Origin: Kluyvera georgiana ATCC 51603
GTDB taxonomy: Bacteria; Pseudomonadota; Gammaproteobacteria; Enterobacterales; Enterobacteriaceae
Assembly: GCF_001654985.1 (NCBI RefSeq)
Contig: NZ_LXEU01000029.1
Span: forward strand, 1-51,119
Direction: 5' to 3'
DNA: 51,119 bases
Of the stretch, positions 16,601 to 25,868 are shown piece by piece (the stretch's first letter is position 1; each line of letters starts with the position of its first letter). The translations under genes were made by a program, and so were the position numbers. The notes beneath the pieces were generated by a model. It saw nothing but the letters and a program-made list of their open reading frames with translations, was not told the DNA's origin and did no database searches.

Positions 16601-19600
16601 GCCCAGATGAAAGCCTTCCCGGATGGCAAGGTGAGCGTTGATATCACCGTTACCGATAATGCCGCCAACGTCTCGACGGGCAGCGGGAGCTTTATCGCCG
16701 CAACCCATTCGGCTCCGTCGCTTAGCCCGGTCGTGGCTTTTACCGACGGCGTGCTGAATTTCGTCGAATCAACCAGTAATCAGACCATTTCCGGCACCAC
16801 GAATCTCTCCGGTGCCGGGCAAAAAGTCTCGTTGGTGTTAAACGGGGTAACCTACAACGGAACGGTGCTTGCAGACGGCAGCTGGACTATCAATCTGCCA
16901 AAAGCGGTGCTGCAAAATCTGCCTAACGGTAGCGCCCAGATGCTGGAGATCACCGCCACCGACGCGGTGGGCAATACCGATACGCAGTCGGTGAACTTTA
17001 CGGTCCATACCAGCCTGCCGACACCGTCTATCGTTGATCTGTTTGGCAGCGATAACCTGCTAAGCCTTAGCGAAGCCAGCGGACCGCTGACGCTGACGGG
17101 GACAACAGGTGTTACCAGCGGCACGCAGTATGTGAAGCTGACTATCGACGTCAACGGGGTCAGCTACCCGGCCACGGTGCTGGCGAACGGAAACTGGATC
17201 CTGGCGCTGCCGGCCAATGCGCTGCAATTCCTCAGCAACGGTAAGCACACCATTACGGTGACCGCTGAGGATCAGTTCGGCAACGTGAACGAATCGGTAC
17301 GCGAATTCTCTGCTGCACTGAGTAACCCGGTGATCACCCTCTCCTCGGCGTTTGGCGACGGCAACGTCAGCCTTAGCGATGTGACAAGCCCGATGACGCT
17401 GACCGGCAACCTGACAACAGCGATACCGGGTAACTCGACGGTATCGGTGACCATCGGCGGTAAGACGTTCCCTGGCGTCGTTAACTCAGGGGGAACCGGC
17501 TGGTCTCTGACCATGAATCAGACCGACTGGAGCGGCGTGACCAACGGTTTGCAAAGTATTGATGTGAAAGTGACCGACGTGGCGGGCAACGTGACCACCA
17601 TTACCCAGCCGGTCAATATTGCGCTGATACAGCCGACAATCAGCGTCACTTCCGCATTTGCAGGCGGAACCCTGGACTACGGTGAGTCGCGGCTTGTACA
17701 GACGCTCACCGGCACCTCGACGAATCTGGAAGCCGGGCAGAAGATTACGATTACTATCGGCGGTAAGACCTTCCAGACAACGGTGCAAAGCGACCATAGC
17801 TGGAGCCTGCAGGTCACGCCGGAGCAGATGGTGGGCATGGTTAGCGGTACCATTACGCTGACGGCAAACGATAAAGCGGGTAACCCGACGATCGTCACCG
17901 GCACCACCGATCTTGGTCTGATTATCGATATCACACCGCCGGTAGCCTGGATCACCATCGATACAGTGGGCCTTAATAACTCGCTGAATGCGGCGGCACT
18001 GGCTTCTGGCAGCACTACCATCAGCGGGAAAAGCAGCAATGTCTCCGGCGTGATTACGCTGGTGATTGGCGGACACACCTACAACAATATCCCGATTGCC
18101 AGCGACGGTAGCTGGCAGGTTATTGTGGCCAAAACCGATCTCAGTGAAGGGCCAAACAGCATTATCGCCAGTGGAGCGGGTGCCCCTAATGCGGTGGTGA
18201 ACGTCACGGTGGATACCGTGGCGCCGAGCCTGGCGATTAACGCGTTTGCCGATTTGAACAGCACCGGTAAAAGTCTCGACCAGACCTTAACCGGGATATC
18301 CGATGCAAACGGCCGTGAAGTGCGTATCGAGTTGCTGAATTCAGCGGGTACGGTGGTGAAAGTTTACTACTCCACCGTCGCGGGCGGGAGCTGGTCTGCC
18401 TCCATTCCGAAAGGCGATCTGGCAGGACTGAGCGACGGCGACTATACCTTCCGGGCCTCGGTAAGCGACAGTGCCGGTAACTCGTATCAGACAACGGAAG
18501 GCTTCACCCTCGATGCGACGCCGCCGCTGCTGGATGTCAATTTCAACCTGCTTCCTGCGGTGCTGAATACCCTCGCTATCAAAGATGGACTGGTGATTTC
18601 CGGCGACGGGAAGGAGGGCGAAAGTCTGATCATTAGAATTGGGCCGCTATCACTTCCGGCCACCGTGGGTTCCGATAGCAAATGGTCCGTGACCTTCCCA
18701 AAAGCCGATTTGCTGACCTTAACCGACGGCGCGCAGGTGGTGAGTGTTACCGCAACGGATGCGGCCGGTAATACCAGCACAAATTCTGTGACCCTCAACG
18801 TCGCTCTGAACAAGGACCTGGGCGTGGCCATTGACAGCGTCTTTGGCAATGACGGTGTGCTCAATATCGCCGAGTCTCTGGTTACTCAAATTCTCACCGG
18901 TCATGTAGACGGAGACTACCGCGGGGCAACCGTTAAGCTGACCATCGCCGGCGTCGATATCAGCGTGCCGGTCGGCAACGATGGCAAATTCTCGATTAAC
19001 CTGCCGCCGTCGCTGTGGCAGGGGCTGACTACCCAGACCCTGTCCTTAGCGCTGGTCGTGACTGATGCGAACGGCAATACGGTACCAAGGGATAATAGCG
19101 ATCCGCTGGCGAACGTCAAACTGGCGCTGGGCGACCTGCCAAAAGCGGTAGAGGCGGTTACTCTAACCCTGGATAACGTGGTCAATGCCGATAAGGTGAT
19201 TAACAACACGGAAAGTCTGACGTCCCATGTCATAAGCGGCGCGCTGAGCAATGTCACTAATGCGAAAAGCGTTGTGCTGGTGATTGCCGGACAGACAATC
19301 ACCGGCAGCATTGATACTGTGTCCGAAACCTGGTCAGCGCTGATGGGAAGTTCGTTAATTCAGGGGCTACCGGACGGCACCGCCAGTGGGAAGGTCATTA
19401 TCACCGATAATTTCGGCAACCAGATCTCCACCGATATTAGCTTTGGTGTCGCGAGGACACTACCCACCATCAGCCTTGGCTCGCTGTTTGGCGATGGCAC
19501 GCTTTCGCTGAACGAACTGGTTTCCGGTGTGATAAGCGGGACCACCACAGGGCTGGCGGCCGGGCGGCAAGTGACAATTACCATTGGCAGCACGGCATCC

Positions 19601-22279
19601 TTCACCGCCACGGTAGACAGTACCGGTAAATGGTCCGTGAGCCTGCCGTCCACCGTTGCCGATGCGCTGAAAGCGCTGGGTACCGCCGGGCCGCTAACCG
19701 TCTCTATGGCGGCAACGGATCAGTACGGTAACAGTGCGACCAGCGTCAGCGGTTCGCTGAAGCTGGATCTGCTGGCGCCGGTGCTGAACTCGCTGACGCT
19801 GTTTGGCACTAACACCCTTAGCGCAGTAGGTGCGCAGACCGATAAGCTGATTACAGGCAGCGTGGCCAATGCGGACGACGGCTCGCTGATACAGGTGACC
19901 GTTGGCGGTAAGGTCTTTACCGGCACGGTGAGCGGCAGTTCATTCAGCATTACCGCTAAAAGTACCGATCTGCTCGGCTTGACGGATGGTAATCTGACCG
20001 CCAGCGTGAAAATCACCACGCCCTCCGGCAACACCGTCACCGATGCAACGCATAACGCTATCGTTAACCTGACCAAACTGCCGGTGGTCAATATCACCTC
20101 CCTGTTTGGTAATGACGGCTATCTGAATCTGGATGAGGCCAATCTTGGGCAGACCATAGGCGGCACGGTCACTAACCTGGCCAACGGCTTCATAAAGGTG
20201 ACGATCGGCGGAGTGATACATGATGGCATTGCCGTTAACGACGGTGTCTGGTCTCTGGAATTGACCAAAGCTGAACTGAAAGGACTCGGTGACGGTAGCC
20301 TGACGCTGACGGCGTCGGTCACCGACAGCGCGGGTAACCAGGCGACGAGTTCCCAGGTGATCACCTCTATCGTGACCAACGTGCCGAAAATCACGCTTAA
20401 CCCGCTGTTTGGCGGCAACGGCCTGGATCTTAACGACCTGCTGAGCCAGCAGTTTATCAGCGGTAGCGTCACCAACCTGGCGGCGGGATCGCAGGTGAAA
20501 ATCGCCCTGGGTGGCTTTAACTACACCGCGACGGTCAATGCAGACGGCACCTGGAAAGCGGCGCTGCCGACGGTTGATTTGCAGAAACTTGCCGACGGCC
20601 CGCTTAACGTCAGCGTTTCGGTTCAGGATATGGCCGGTAACAAAGATACCGTCAGCGTGACGCCGTCGGTGGCGATTAACACCTTACCGACGCTGGTGGT
20701 GAACAGCATCTTCGGCGATGGTGGTCTGAGTATCGCCGACCTGCTGAAAGCGCAGGTTATCTCCGGGACCACCAACGACAGTGGGATTGGATCGAAGGTC
20801 ACAGTGACGCTGGGCACCCACACCTATACCGCAACGGTTGGGGCAGATAAAACATGGTCTGTCAGCGTTCCGACCAGCGACCTGAGTCAGTTAGCGGACG
20901 GTAATCTGACGGTTGGCGTCACGTTGACTAACCCGGCGGGTAATGTCGCGTCAGGCAGCGGCGCGCTGACCGTGATTTCGCATAACCCGCCGTCGATCTC
21001 CCTGACCTCGCTGTTTGGCAACGACGGCTGGCTGAACATCAGTGAAGCCAATACGGCCCAGACTATCACCGGGAAAATAAACGGCCTGGCCGACGGGGCA
21101 AAAGTGGTTGTCACCGTTGGCAACACCGTTCTCGCCCCGGGCAAGATCACGGTGGACGCCACTACCGGGACCTGGTCGGCGACCGTTGATTCTTCCATCC
21201 TGAAAGGGATTACCGATGGCACACTGAAAGTGACGGCGGGCGTCACCGATAAGGTCGGTAACACCAGCACCACCTCTGTGGATGTCAGCAGTAAACAGAC
21301 GGCTCCTACGGTATCGATTAATCCGCTGAGTTCACTTCTGGGTCTGGTGGTACTGACCATCAGCGGTAAATCGACCAACGTGGGCGCAGGCGGTTCAATC
21401 AGGGTTTCACTGGCGAACAGTACGGCCAGTGTGGTGGCGACGCCGGATGCGAGCGGCAACTGGACGGCGTCTCTGGGCCTGGTGTTGAACCTTGGCGTTA
21501 TCCTTAGCCTCACCAGTGTTTTGAATATCGATGCGGTGGATGCGGCCGGGAACCACACCTATCTTAACGTCGGCCTTAACGGCAGCATTATTTCCACCAC
21601 GCCGCCGGCCACGCTGATGGCAACTGAAGCTGACACCCTGTCGGTGCTGGCTGCCAGCGAGTCTTCTGACGATCACAGCACGCTGGCGACCACCACCACG
21701 GCGGCGAAAGTCAGTGCCGTATTGGCCGATAGCACGACTGACGCACAGAGTGCAGAAAATCAACAGGCTACGGAAGAAAATGCCGCTACCGGTGCCTACA
21801 CTATTGGAGGCGTCACTATCGTTCTGGCCGATGGAACCCAGCAGACCGGGGACTCCGTAACGGGCAGCGCCGGTAACGACACTATCCATCTTTCGTCTCT
21901 GGGGTTAACCCATATCGATGGCGGTGCCGGAACCGATACGCTGATCCTCGACGGGCAGCATCTCCAGCTCGACCTGACGGCGCTGGGTGACAAAATCCAG
22001 AATATCGAAATTGTCGATTTAGGCTCGTCCGGTACTAACAGCATCACCCTTGACCTGCAACAGGCTTTAAGAATTACCGATAAACCTGAAGACGACCTGC
22101 TGATTAAAGGCGTGTCCGGCGACCAGGTGAATCTGGTGCAGGCGCAGGGAGATATCTGGAGCGTCAGCGGGCAGCGTGATATCGGCGGGATCCAGTTCGA
22201 TGTTTATCACAACAGCTCTCAAGGCAATACGCTAGGTGATGTTCTCATCCAGCACGGGCTGCATGTCAATATGGTGTAA
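10673..22279 (+). CDS. bapA: Giant BapA-like biofilm adhesin, type I secreted
   Basis: The 3868-residue protein has the BapA/LapA-type plan. Residues 1-120 form a BapA-prefix-like beta domain; a Gly/Ala-rich hydrophobic stretch (123-157) and a Gly-rich linker (158-180) follow. About 34 Ig-like repeats of 85-105 residues then run from about 184 to 3600, each with a PxxxxxxxFGDGxLNxxE-like opening, a core with G(N/T)W(S/T) and a D.AGN ending. An Ala/Thr-rich spacer leads to the C-terminal secretion region (about 3700-3868), with RTX-like SAGNDTIHL and GGAGTDTLILDG. There is no N-terminal signal peptide, as expected for type I export. The three exporter genes follow on the same strand. In Salmonella the homologous gene at the same smpB-ssrA site builds biofilm and aids intestinal colonisation. 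It is highly repetitive, so repeat number probably varies between strains. No lapD/lapG-like release genes are in the window. Confidence 0.92.
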   Translation: MAEPNALSPTVDIISRETGKEITSYSQSADRVVNLSQSSVVKINASPESVNFYERQGDDLIVHMKDGTTVRYQSFFTLDANGLHSELIFEDEYGVHRAAFPFATEAGPMAAEAVVPTIAETSIGALTGSAGIAGISTLGVLGAIAGAAVIGGIAIAASSSGDGGGNDGHNSGGGGGKDPEPVATPKIFISPFANDNALNSAEVQLNQLLWGSTQNIASGQMVTITLNGKTYFATVGGDGLWRVEIPAADLQALANGSQVVTVSYTEKSGKIITASETITIDTSQPAVAIAILSTDGHLSAAEAQQPMEVRGITSLYGTGVTLIVTLNGKNYVATVDSAGNWSVSIPSADLQLLQDGNYTISARVSLGTLSAQATQNLDVMTHDLPKPTLNTPFGDGYVNSAEHAAAQTLTGTTGVKGSWQTVTVTIGNKTWETTADANGKWTLNLSAADMAAMAAGTLPITVVAKDAAGNTGQVQGNVTVDLTPPSLAVLSLTSDNILNLQEAKAGQTLSGIASIEDQGRTVSVTLNGKNYTALVGVDGKWSISLSPADLTALPQGTNNIVATLTDAAGNTTTINGSFNVKTLLPTITVTPLTGDNALNAAEVKTDQTLSGTTKNAPAGSTVQVTVGDHRYITQVDANGNWSVQISAADLQKLPQGPTSISVTVTDLAGQTGTGSSTVNVDTLKGGVAISIIAGDDYISKNEATGQVTIRGTSAGLDTNTTVTVTIGTKTFPAQTDAQGNWSVTLPAGTLLTQPDGALTVTATAIGPNGAVSDNHTINIVINNLPNVSFNTPFGDGVLNAQEITQNQTLSGKTGVSGAGQKVVITLDGVNYQGTVDANGNWIATIPSGALSGLTNASSPLQVTVTVTDIAGNTGSQNLNVPVDMVPPQVTISAFAGNNYLNASEANITQTLSGTATDVQTGDKVTLVLNGKTYTTTIGQNGAWSIPVTSADLKALPDGTVNMTLTVTDSAGNATVVTKPIQVAIDPTKQPVLSVDPVTSNNIIDAAEINQAITITGKTLNVQQGQTVTVSLGSLSWIGTVDASGIWSVQIPQGDLVALTSNGYTLVVTTSDQAGNTVSSQHNFTIDKDLTAISVLPVTGDDAINVAEAGAGFSITGISSNLTANTIVTVTLNGKTYSKATEIDGTWSVLIPAADAKALSDGKSTVTVSAVDAAGNPISVSHDFTVIINKVPSATINTPFGDGILNSAEAAGSPTLTGSTGVLGAGQTVVVNIGGIHYSATVDANGNWSLDAPAALLNAPDTGLTPIPYTVTAKDVAGNTSVISGTIDVDKTPPALTLQAVSGGYVNAVEVVQSVPISGTGGPYDPDHPHTIVVAVNNQTYTTTLLSNGTWSISLPAGALVGLPDGPINYTATISDSAGNPTVLKGSFILDANPATLPTITINAISGDDFINVNESSQPLVISGKTTNTEAGSIISVVFNGVTYTGALVQPDGTWSLTLPSSVMTGLTSGTQVITATVTDVAGNSATSNHNLTFVADASKLPSLTVNVIAGDDVINAIEHLQALTISGSSQNLTTGRIVTVALNGKTYTGLVDSTGKWSVDVPAADVQALSSGSGSQPYTVTANATDIANNAATPVNHTVTVDLIGPTLTLNPGSFVADGKVNISETAAIQVLSGTAPEGQIVTLNVGGKIVDTVAGPGNSWSMTVPLDVLQNLTQGKGEWTLSATDADGNTTQVKIPVDVNSTTPPTLTMSTPFGDALVNINDAQAGTTITGTSRGLAANTVVTLYVDGVAVRSGTVGSDGKWSIIVGSNDIPANSDGTHVYTVSASDGWGNQAGATANVDYLLTRPTLPSLSGLFGGDGIINLAEATLGQTLSGSTSVTGPGQTVKITIDGINPITVPVNNDGSWSLTLPPAALLALSDGSHLMTVTIVDRAGNAVTGSASFNVQTDTLPTPTLAAPFGDGILNVLEAGATTGTIGGSTGLAKASIQSVTIRINGVDYGPATINADGSWSLSLTSAQMKAFPDGKVSVDITVTDNAANVSTGSGSFIAATHSAPSLSPVVAFTDGVLNFVESTSNQTISGTTNLSGAGQKVSLVLNGVTYNGTVLADGSWTINLPKAVLQNLPNGSAQMLEITATDAVGNTDTQSVNFTVHTSLPTPSIVDLFGSDNLLSLSEASGPLTLTGTTGVTSGTQYVKLTIDVNGVSYPATVLANGNWILALPANALQFLSNGKHTITVTAEDQFGNVNESVREFSAALSNPVITLSSAFGDGNVSLSDVTSPMTLTGNLTTAIPGNSTVSVTIGGKTFPGVVNSGGTGWSLTMNQTDWSGVTNGLQSIDVKVTDVAGNVTTITQPVNIALIQPTISVTSAFAGGTLDYGESRLVQTLTGTSTNLEAGQKITITIGGKTFQTTVQSDHSWSLQVTPEQMVGMVSGTITLTANDKAGNPTIVTGTTDLGLIIDITPPVAWITIDTVGLNNSLNAAALASGSTTISGKSSNVSGVITLVIGGHTYNNIPIASDGSWQVIVAKTDLSEGPNSIIASGAGAPNAVVNVTVDTVAPSLAINAFADLNSTGKSLDQTLTGISDANGREVRIELLNSAGTVVKVYYSTVAGGSWSASIPKGDLAGLSDGDYTFRASVSDSAGNSYQTTEGFTLDATPPLLDVNFNLLPAVLNTLAIKDGLVISGDGKEGESLIIRIGPLSLPATVGSDSKWSVTFPKADLLTLTDGAQVVSVTATDAAGNTSTNSVTLNVALNKDLGVAIDSVFGNDGVLNIAESLVTQILTGHVDGDYRGATVKLTIAGVDISVPVGNDGKFSINLPPSLWQGLTTQTLSLALVVTDANGNTVPRDNSDPLANVKLALGDLPKAVEAVTLTLDNVVNADKVINNTESLTSHVISGALSNVTNAKSVVLVIAGQTITGSIDTVSETWSALMGSSLIQGLPDGTASGKVIITDNFGNQISTDISFGVARTLPTISLGSLFGDGTLSLNELVSGVISGTTTGLAAGRQVTITIGSTASFTATVDSTGKWSVSLPSTVADALKALGTAGPLTVSMAATDQYGNSATSVSGSLKLDLLAPVLNSLTLFGTNTLSAVGAQTDKLITGSVANADDGSLIQVTVGGKVFTGTVSGSSFSITAKSTDLLGLTDGNLTASVKITTPSGNTVTDATHNAIVNLTKLPVVNITSLFGNDGYLNLDEANLGQTIGGTVTNLANGFIKVTIGGVIHDGIAVNDGVWSLELTKAELKGLGDGSLTLTASVTDSAGNQATSSQVITSIVTNVPKITLNPLFGGNGLDLNDLLSQQFISGSVTNLAAGSQVKIALGGFNYTATVNADGTWKAALPTVDLQKLADGPLNVSVSVQDMAGNKDTVSVTPSVAINTLPTLVVNSIFGDGGLSIADLLKAQVISGTTNDSGIGSKVTVTLGTHTYTATVGADKTWSVSVPTSDLSQLADGNLTVGVTLTNPAGNVASGSGALTVISHNPPSISLTSLFGNDGWLNISEANTAQTITGKINGLADGAKVVVTVGNTVLAPGKITVDATTGTWSATVDSSILKGITDGTLKVTAGVTDKVGNTSTTSVDVSSKQTAPTVSINPLSSLLGLVVLTISGKSTNVGAGGSIRVSLANSTASVVATPDASGNWTASLGLVLNLGVILSLTSVLNIDAVDAAGNHTYLNVGLNGSIISTTPPATLMATEADTLSVLAASESSDDHSTLATTTTAAKVSAVLADSTTDAQSAENQQATEENAATGAYTIGGVTIVLADGTQQTGDSVTGSAGNDTIHLSSLGLTHIDGGAGTDTLILDGQHLQLDLTALGDKIQNIEIVDLGSSGTNSITLDLQQALRITDKPEDDLLIKGVSGDQVNLVQAQGDIWSVSGQRDIGGIQFDVYHNSSQGNTLGDVLIQHGLHVNMV

Positions 22280-22288
22280 ACCGGTTGT

Positions 22289-22306
22289 CGCCTCAGGGAC
22301 GAGGCG
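22289..22306 (+). terminator. Hairpin between bapA and bapB, possible attenuator
   Basis: CGCCTC (22289-22294) pairs with GAGGCG (22301-22306) around 6 nt. No T-run follows, so it may be a processing or partial termination site that lowers exporter expression relative to the adhesin. Confidence 0.35.
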
Positions 22307-22351
22307 GGTTCGGATGTAAAAATATCACCGGGGTAACCTAAGGTGGAGTGA

Positions 22352-23701
22352 ATGACGAAAACAATCCTGCATTGCACAATGCTGGCGGCGCTGTTGATGG
22401 CATCGACAGGCAGCGCAAGAAGCGCGGAAGATACAAGATGGCAAGCGGCGCCGGGAGATGCTTACCAGGCACAACTGACTATCAAAGAGGCGATTCTTCG
22501 CGCCTTTGCACGTAACCCCAATATTTCGATGGCCGCGGCGCAAATTAGCGTCGGCAAGGCCAATCTTAGCGAGGCGGAAAGCGCCTGGTTCCCGCAGGTC
22601 TCTTTGCAAGGGAATACCGGACGTTCTCATCGAACAGACTCTTCCGGTTCGCTGAACAGTAACGCCTCAGCCGGTATTAACCTGCGCCAGCTGCTGTGGG
22701 ATTTTGGCAAAACCAGCGGCAGTATTGATGAGCAACATAACCTGTCGGATGCCTATCGCTACCAGCTCTATGATTCACTGAATCAGGTCGGTATGCAGAC
22801 GCTGCAAACCTATCTCCAGGTTAAGCGTTTTCAGGCGCTGGAGGAGTCGGCGAAAAAAAATACCAACTCGCTGAACAAAGTGCTGGAGATGGCTAAACTT
22901 CGCGCCGAAGCTGGGCTAAGTTCGCAGTCTGACGTATTGCAGGCGCAAACCCGTATCGCCGGAATGAACGCTACGCTGGCGCAATATACGGCGCAGCGGA
23001 TCTCCGCTCAGGCAGCGCTCAGCGTGCTGACCGGCGTGACTGCAGACACGCTGCCCGACCTGCCGGTCGATCTGCTTAAGCAAAAAATCACCCTCAAAAC
23101 GCTTCCCTATGAGCAAAGCTATGCGGTACGCAGCGCACGCGCTAAACAGCTCGCGGCTGACGATCGTATTCGTCAGGCTCAGGCTCAGCACTGGCCAACG
23201 CTGTCGGTGCAGGCCGGCCGTACGCGCTACCAGAGCAGCAGCAACAGCAGCAATTACTGGGACGATCAGGTCCAACTGGTGGTGGATGCGCCGCTGTATC
23301 AGGGCGGGGCGGTCAGCGCGAGAGTTGACGCAGCGGAAGGCGATCGTGCCAACGCGCGTGCGCAGGTGGAGGCCAGCAAACTGGATATCAACCAGAAAGC
23401 GGCAACGGCATGGGCGGATCTGGCCGGATCGCAGCAGCGCCAGCAGGCTGGTGAAATACAGTACGCCAGCGCCGAGCGGGCGCGAGGGGTGTATCAGGGT
23501 GAATACCAGCTCAGCAAACGCAGTCTCAATGATTTGCTCAGCGTTGAACAGGATGTTTTTCAGGCCGATACCTCGACCATCACCGCGCGCTATGACGGCT
23601 GGGATGCGGCCGTACGCTATGCCGCTGCGGCAGATAACTTACTCGACATGTTAGGTATCGAGCGGAGCCGTACCGTGGGCGACACGCTGCCTTCTCTTTA
23701 A
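22352..23701 (+). CDS. bapB: TolC-like outer membrane factor of the Bap exporter
   Basis: The 449-residue protein starts with a Sec signal peptide (residues 1-25, cleavage near ARSAED) and continues with two internally related OEP domains (PF02321), roughly 45-240 and 250-440. Characteristic segments are LTIKEAILRAFARNPNI at 42-58 and long Ala/Gln-rich helices typical of TolC periplasmic hairpins. It would form the trimeric outer membrane channel of the type I system, docking to the membrane-fusion protein two genes downstream. The start has a TAAGGTGGAG ribosome binding site. It sits 72 bp after bapA and 24 bp before the ABC gene, so one operon is likely. The symbol follows the Salmonella locus layout; identity of function is inferred from order and family. 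Confidence 0.85.
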   Translation: MTKTILHCTMLAALLMASTGSARSAEDTRWQAAPGDAYQAQLTIKEAILRAFARNPNISMAAAQISVGKANLSEAESAWFPQVSLQGNTGRSHRTDSSGSLNSNASAGINLRQLLWDFGKTSGSIDEQHNLSDAYRYQLYDSLNQVGMQTLQTYLQVKRFQALEESAKKNTNSLNKVLEMAKLRAEAGLSSQSDVLQAQTRIAGMNATLAQYTAQRISAQAALSVLTGVTADTLPDLPVDLLKQKITLKTLPYEQSYAVRSARAKQLAADDRIRQAQAQHWPTLSVQAGRTRYQSSSNSSNYWDDQVQLVVDAPLYQGGAVSARVDAAEGDRANARAQVEASKLDINQKAATAWADLAGSQQRQQAGEIQYASAERARGVYQGEYQLSKRSLNDLLSVEQDVFQADTSTITARYDGWDAAVRYAAAADNLLDMLGIERSRTVGDTLPSL

Positions 23702-23725
23702 ACGCACAGGGTACAGGAGATGTAG

Positions 23726-25858
23726 ATGCAACATCCCGAAACCGAAAGCTGGATCAATGTTATGGTGCGGGCGGCAGGGCGTTTTGGCCTGCCCGCTGAC
23801 GCGCCGGCGGTACGTCAGCAGATGCGCTGGTTTGAATCCTTGCCTCTGAATGTACGACTGGAGCGGCTCAGTGGATTAATGGGGCTACAGGTTCGGACCG
23901 CCGAACTGAAAAATATGCGCTGGAATGCGCAGACCCTGCCGGTGATAGTCCAACTGGAATCCGGCGAGCTGATGCTGCTGGAGGCGATCGACGCAGACGG
24001 ACTGGTCAGCTACTGGCTCAGCGACGGCGGCGATCTGGTGCGTGAAGAACCGCTGGAAACCCTGCTCACCCGTGTTAAACCCGAGATTGTGCTATTGGGT
24101 ATCGCCGCACGCGGGCGCGATTCGCGTATCGATGAGTTTACCCGTCCCTGGGAAGCACACTGGTTCTGGCGTCATTTCTGCCACAGCGGACGCAAGCTGA
24201 GCGAGATTGCGCTGGCTTCGATTGTTGGCAACGTGCTGGCGCTGGGGGCGATCCTTTTCTCAATGCAGGTGTATGACCGGGTTATTCCGGCGCAGTCGAT
24301 CCCGACCCTGTGGGTGCTGTTCTTCGGCGTGTTGATGGCGGCGGCGTTTGAGTATTTTATTCGTCTTGCGCGAACCCATGTCTCCGACATTATGGGTAAG
24401 CACATCGACCTTAAGGTCTCCTCGCTGTTCTTTGCGCGGGCGATGGCCATCAAAAACGACGCGCGTCCCAAATCCACCGGCTCATTCATCTCCCAGCTCC
24501 GTGAAATTGACCAGGTGCGCGAGCTTCTGACGTCAACTACCGTCGGCGCGGCGATGGATATGCCCTTTGTTTTCCTGTTCCTTGGCATTATGGCGCTGGT
24601 GGGCGGCCCGCTGGTGGCGGTTCCGCTGATCGCCATCCCGCTGATTGTTATTCCTGGCCTGCTGGTGCAGTGGCCGATGGCGAAGCTGGCGAAAGAGGGG
24701 ATGCGCGAGAGCGCTATCCGTAACGCGGTGCTGGTCGAATCGATCGAAGGGATCGAGGATATCAAAGCCCTGCAGGCGGAACCCTATTTCCAGCGCCAGT
24801 GGGAGCACACCCATTCGGTAGGTGCCGCAATCGGCATGAAACAGCGCGTGTGGGGCGCACGGCTTAGCGGATGGGCCTCTACTGTCCAGCAGATCACCTA
24901 CGCCGGGATGCTGGTGTTCGGCTGCTATCTGGTGCTGGATGGTGGGATCACGACCGGTACCCTGGTCGCCTGTAGCCTGCTTTCCTCGCGTACGATTGCG
25001 CCGCTGATGCAGCTGACGATGGTCTTCTCGCGCTGGCAACATGCGAAATCAGCGATGACCGGACTGAATGAGTTGCTGAAAAAGCCGCTCGATAAAGAGG
25101 CCGACAAAAAAATGGCCCACTGCCCGGTGCTGGCGGGTCACTACCAGGTCCAGGGCTTGCAGTACAGCTATGACGAAGAGAAGGGCGAGCAGGCGGTACA
25201 GATAGGTGAGCTGGAGATTAAGCCTGGCGAGCGCGTTGCCATTCTCGGCAAAACCGGTGCCGGAAAGTCGACGTTGCTGAAGCTGCTCTCTGGCCAGGCG
25301 CAGGCCACGAAAGGCAAAACGATTATCGACGGCGTTGATATGGCGCATATCGACCCCGATGACGTCCGTCGCCAGGTGGGCTACCTCTCTCAGGATTCGC
25401 GTCTCTTCTTCGGTACGCTGCGGCAGAATCTGATGCTGGGGCATCCTCATGCCACCGAGGCGGAACTTATCCAGGCGCTGCGTATCAGCGGAGCGATCGC
25501 CATGGTGCAGCAGGATGCCGCCAGTCTTGACCGGTTGATCAACGAAGGTGGACGCGGGCTTTCCGGCGGACAGCGGCAGATGGTGCTGTTGAGTCGGTTA
25601 ATCGTTCGCAATCCGCAGATTGTGCTGCTGGATGAACCCACCGCATCAATGGATGAACAGCTGGAGGCCTGGGTTATCCGCCAGCTCCAGCAGTGGCTGA
25701 CCGGGCGTACGTTGATCCTGGTAACCCATCGCCCGGCGTTACTCAATCTGGTGGACAGAATAGTGGTGATGGAAAACGGCAAAATTATTGCCGATGGCCC
25801 ACGGGATTCGCTGCTTAAGCAGGCGCAGAATAACAGTAACGTGGCGTCTATCGCCTGA
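23726..25858 (+). CDS. bapC: Type I secretion ABC transporter (LapB/BapC-like)
   Basis: The 710-residue protein has an N-terminal C39-peptidase-like domain (about 1-140) without the catalytic Cys-His pair, as in RTX-type exporters. About six transmembrane helices occupy 155-440, including LASIVGNVLALGAILFSMQV, followed by a nucleotide-binding domain with Walker A GKTGAGKST (about 509-517), signature LSGGQRQ (about 612-618) and Walker B IVLLDEPTA (about 631-639). It powers export of the giant adhesin through the inner membrane. An AGGAGATG site precedes the start. The LapB-like subgroup lacks processing activity, fitting a substrate without a double-glycine leader. Confidence 0.9.
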   Translation: MQHPETESWINVMVRAAGRFGLPADAPAVRQQMRWFESLPLNVRLERLSGLMGLQVRTAELKNMRWNAQTLPVIVQLESGELMLLEAIDADGLVSYWLSDGGDLVREEPLETLLTRVKPEIVLLGIAARGRDSRIDEFTRPWEAHWFWRHFCHSGRKLSEIALASIVGNVLALGAILFSMQVYDRVIPAQSIPTLWVLFFGVLMAAAFEYFIRLARTHVSDIMGKHIDLKVSSLFFARAMAIKNDARPKSTGSFISQLREIDQVRELLTSTTVGAAMDMPFVFLFLGIMALVGGPLVAVPLIAIPLIVIPGLLVQWPMAKLAKEGMRESAIRNAVLVESIEGIEDIKALQAEPYFQRQWEHTHSVGAAIGMKQRVWGARLSGWASTVQQITYAGMLVFGCYLVLDGGITTGTLVACSLLSSRTIAPLMQLTMVFSRWQHAKSAMTGLNELLKKPLDKEADKKMAHCPVLAGHYQVQGLQYSYDEEKGEQAVQIGELEIKPGERVAILGKTGAGKSTLLKLLSGQAQATKGKTIIDGVDMAHIDPDDVRRQVGYLSQDSRLFFGTLRQNLMLGHPHATEAELIQALRISGAIAMVQQDAASLDRLINEGGRGLSGGQRQMVLLSRLIVRNPQIVLLDEPTASMDEQLEAWVIRQLQQWLTGRTLILVTHRPALLNLVDRIVVMENGKIIADGPRDSLLKQAQNNSNVASIA

Positions 25859-25868
25859 GGATATTGCC

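Noticed and set aside
11000..22047. Many long antisense frames across the adhesin gene
   Set aside because: They arise from the high GC and repeated codons of the Ig-like repeats and have repetitive, non-protein-like composition.
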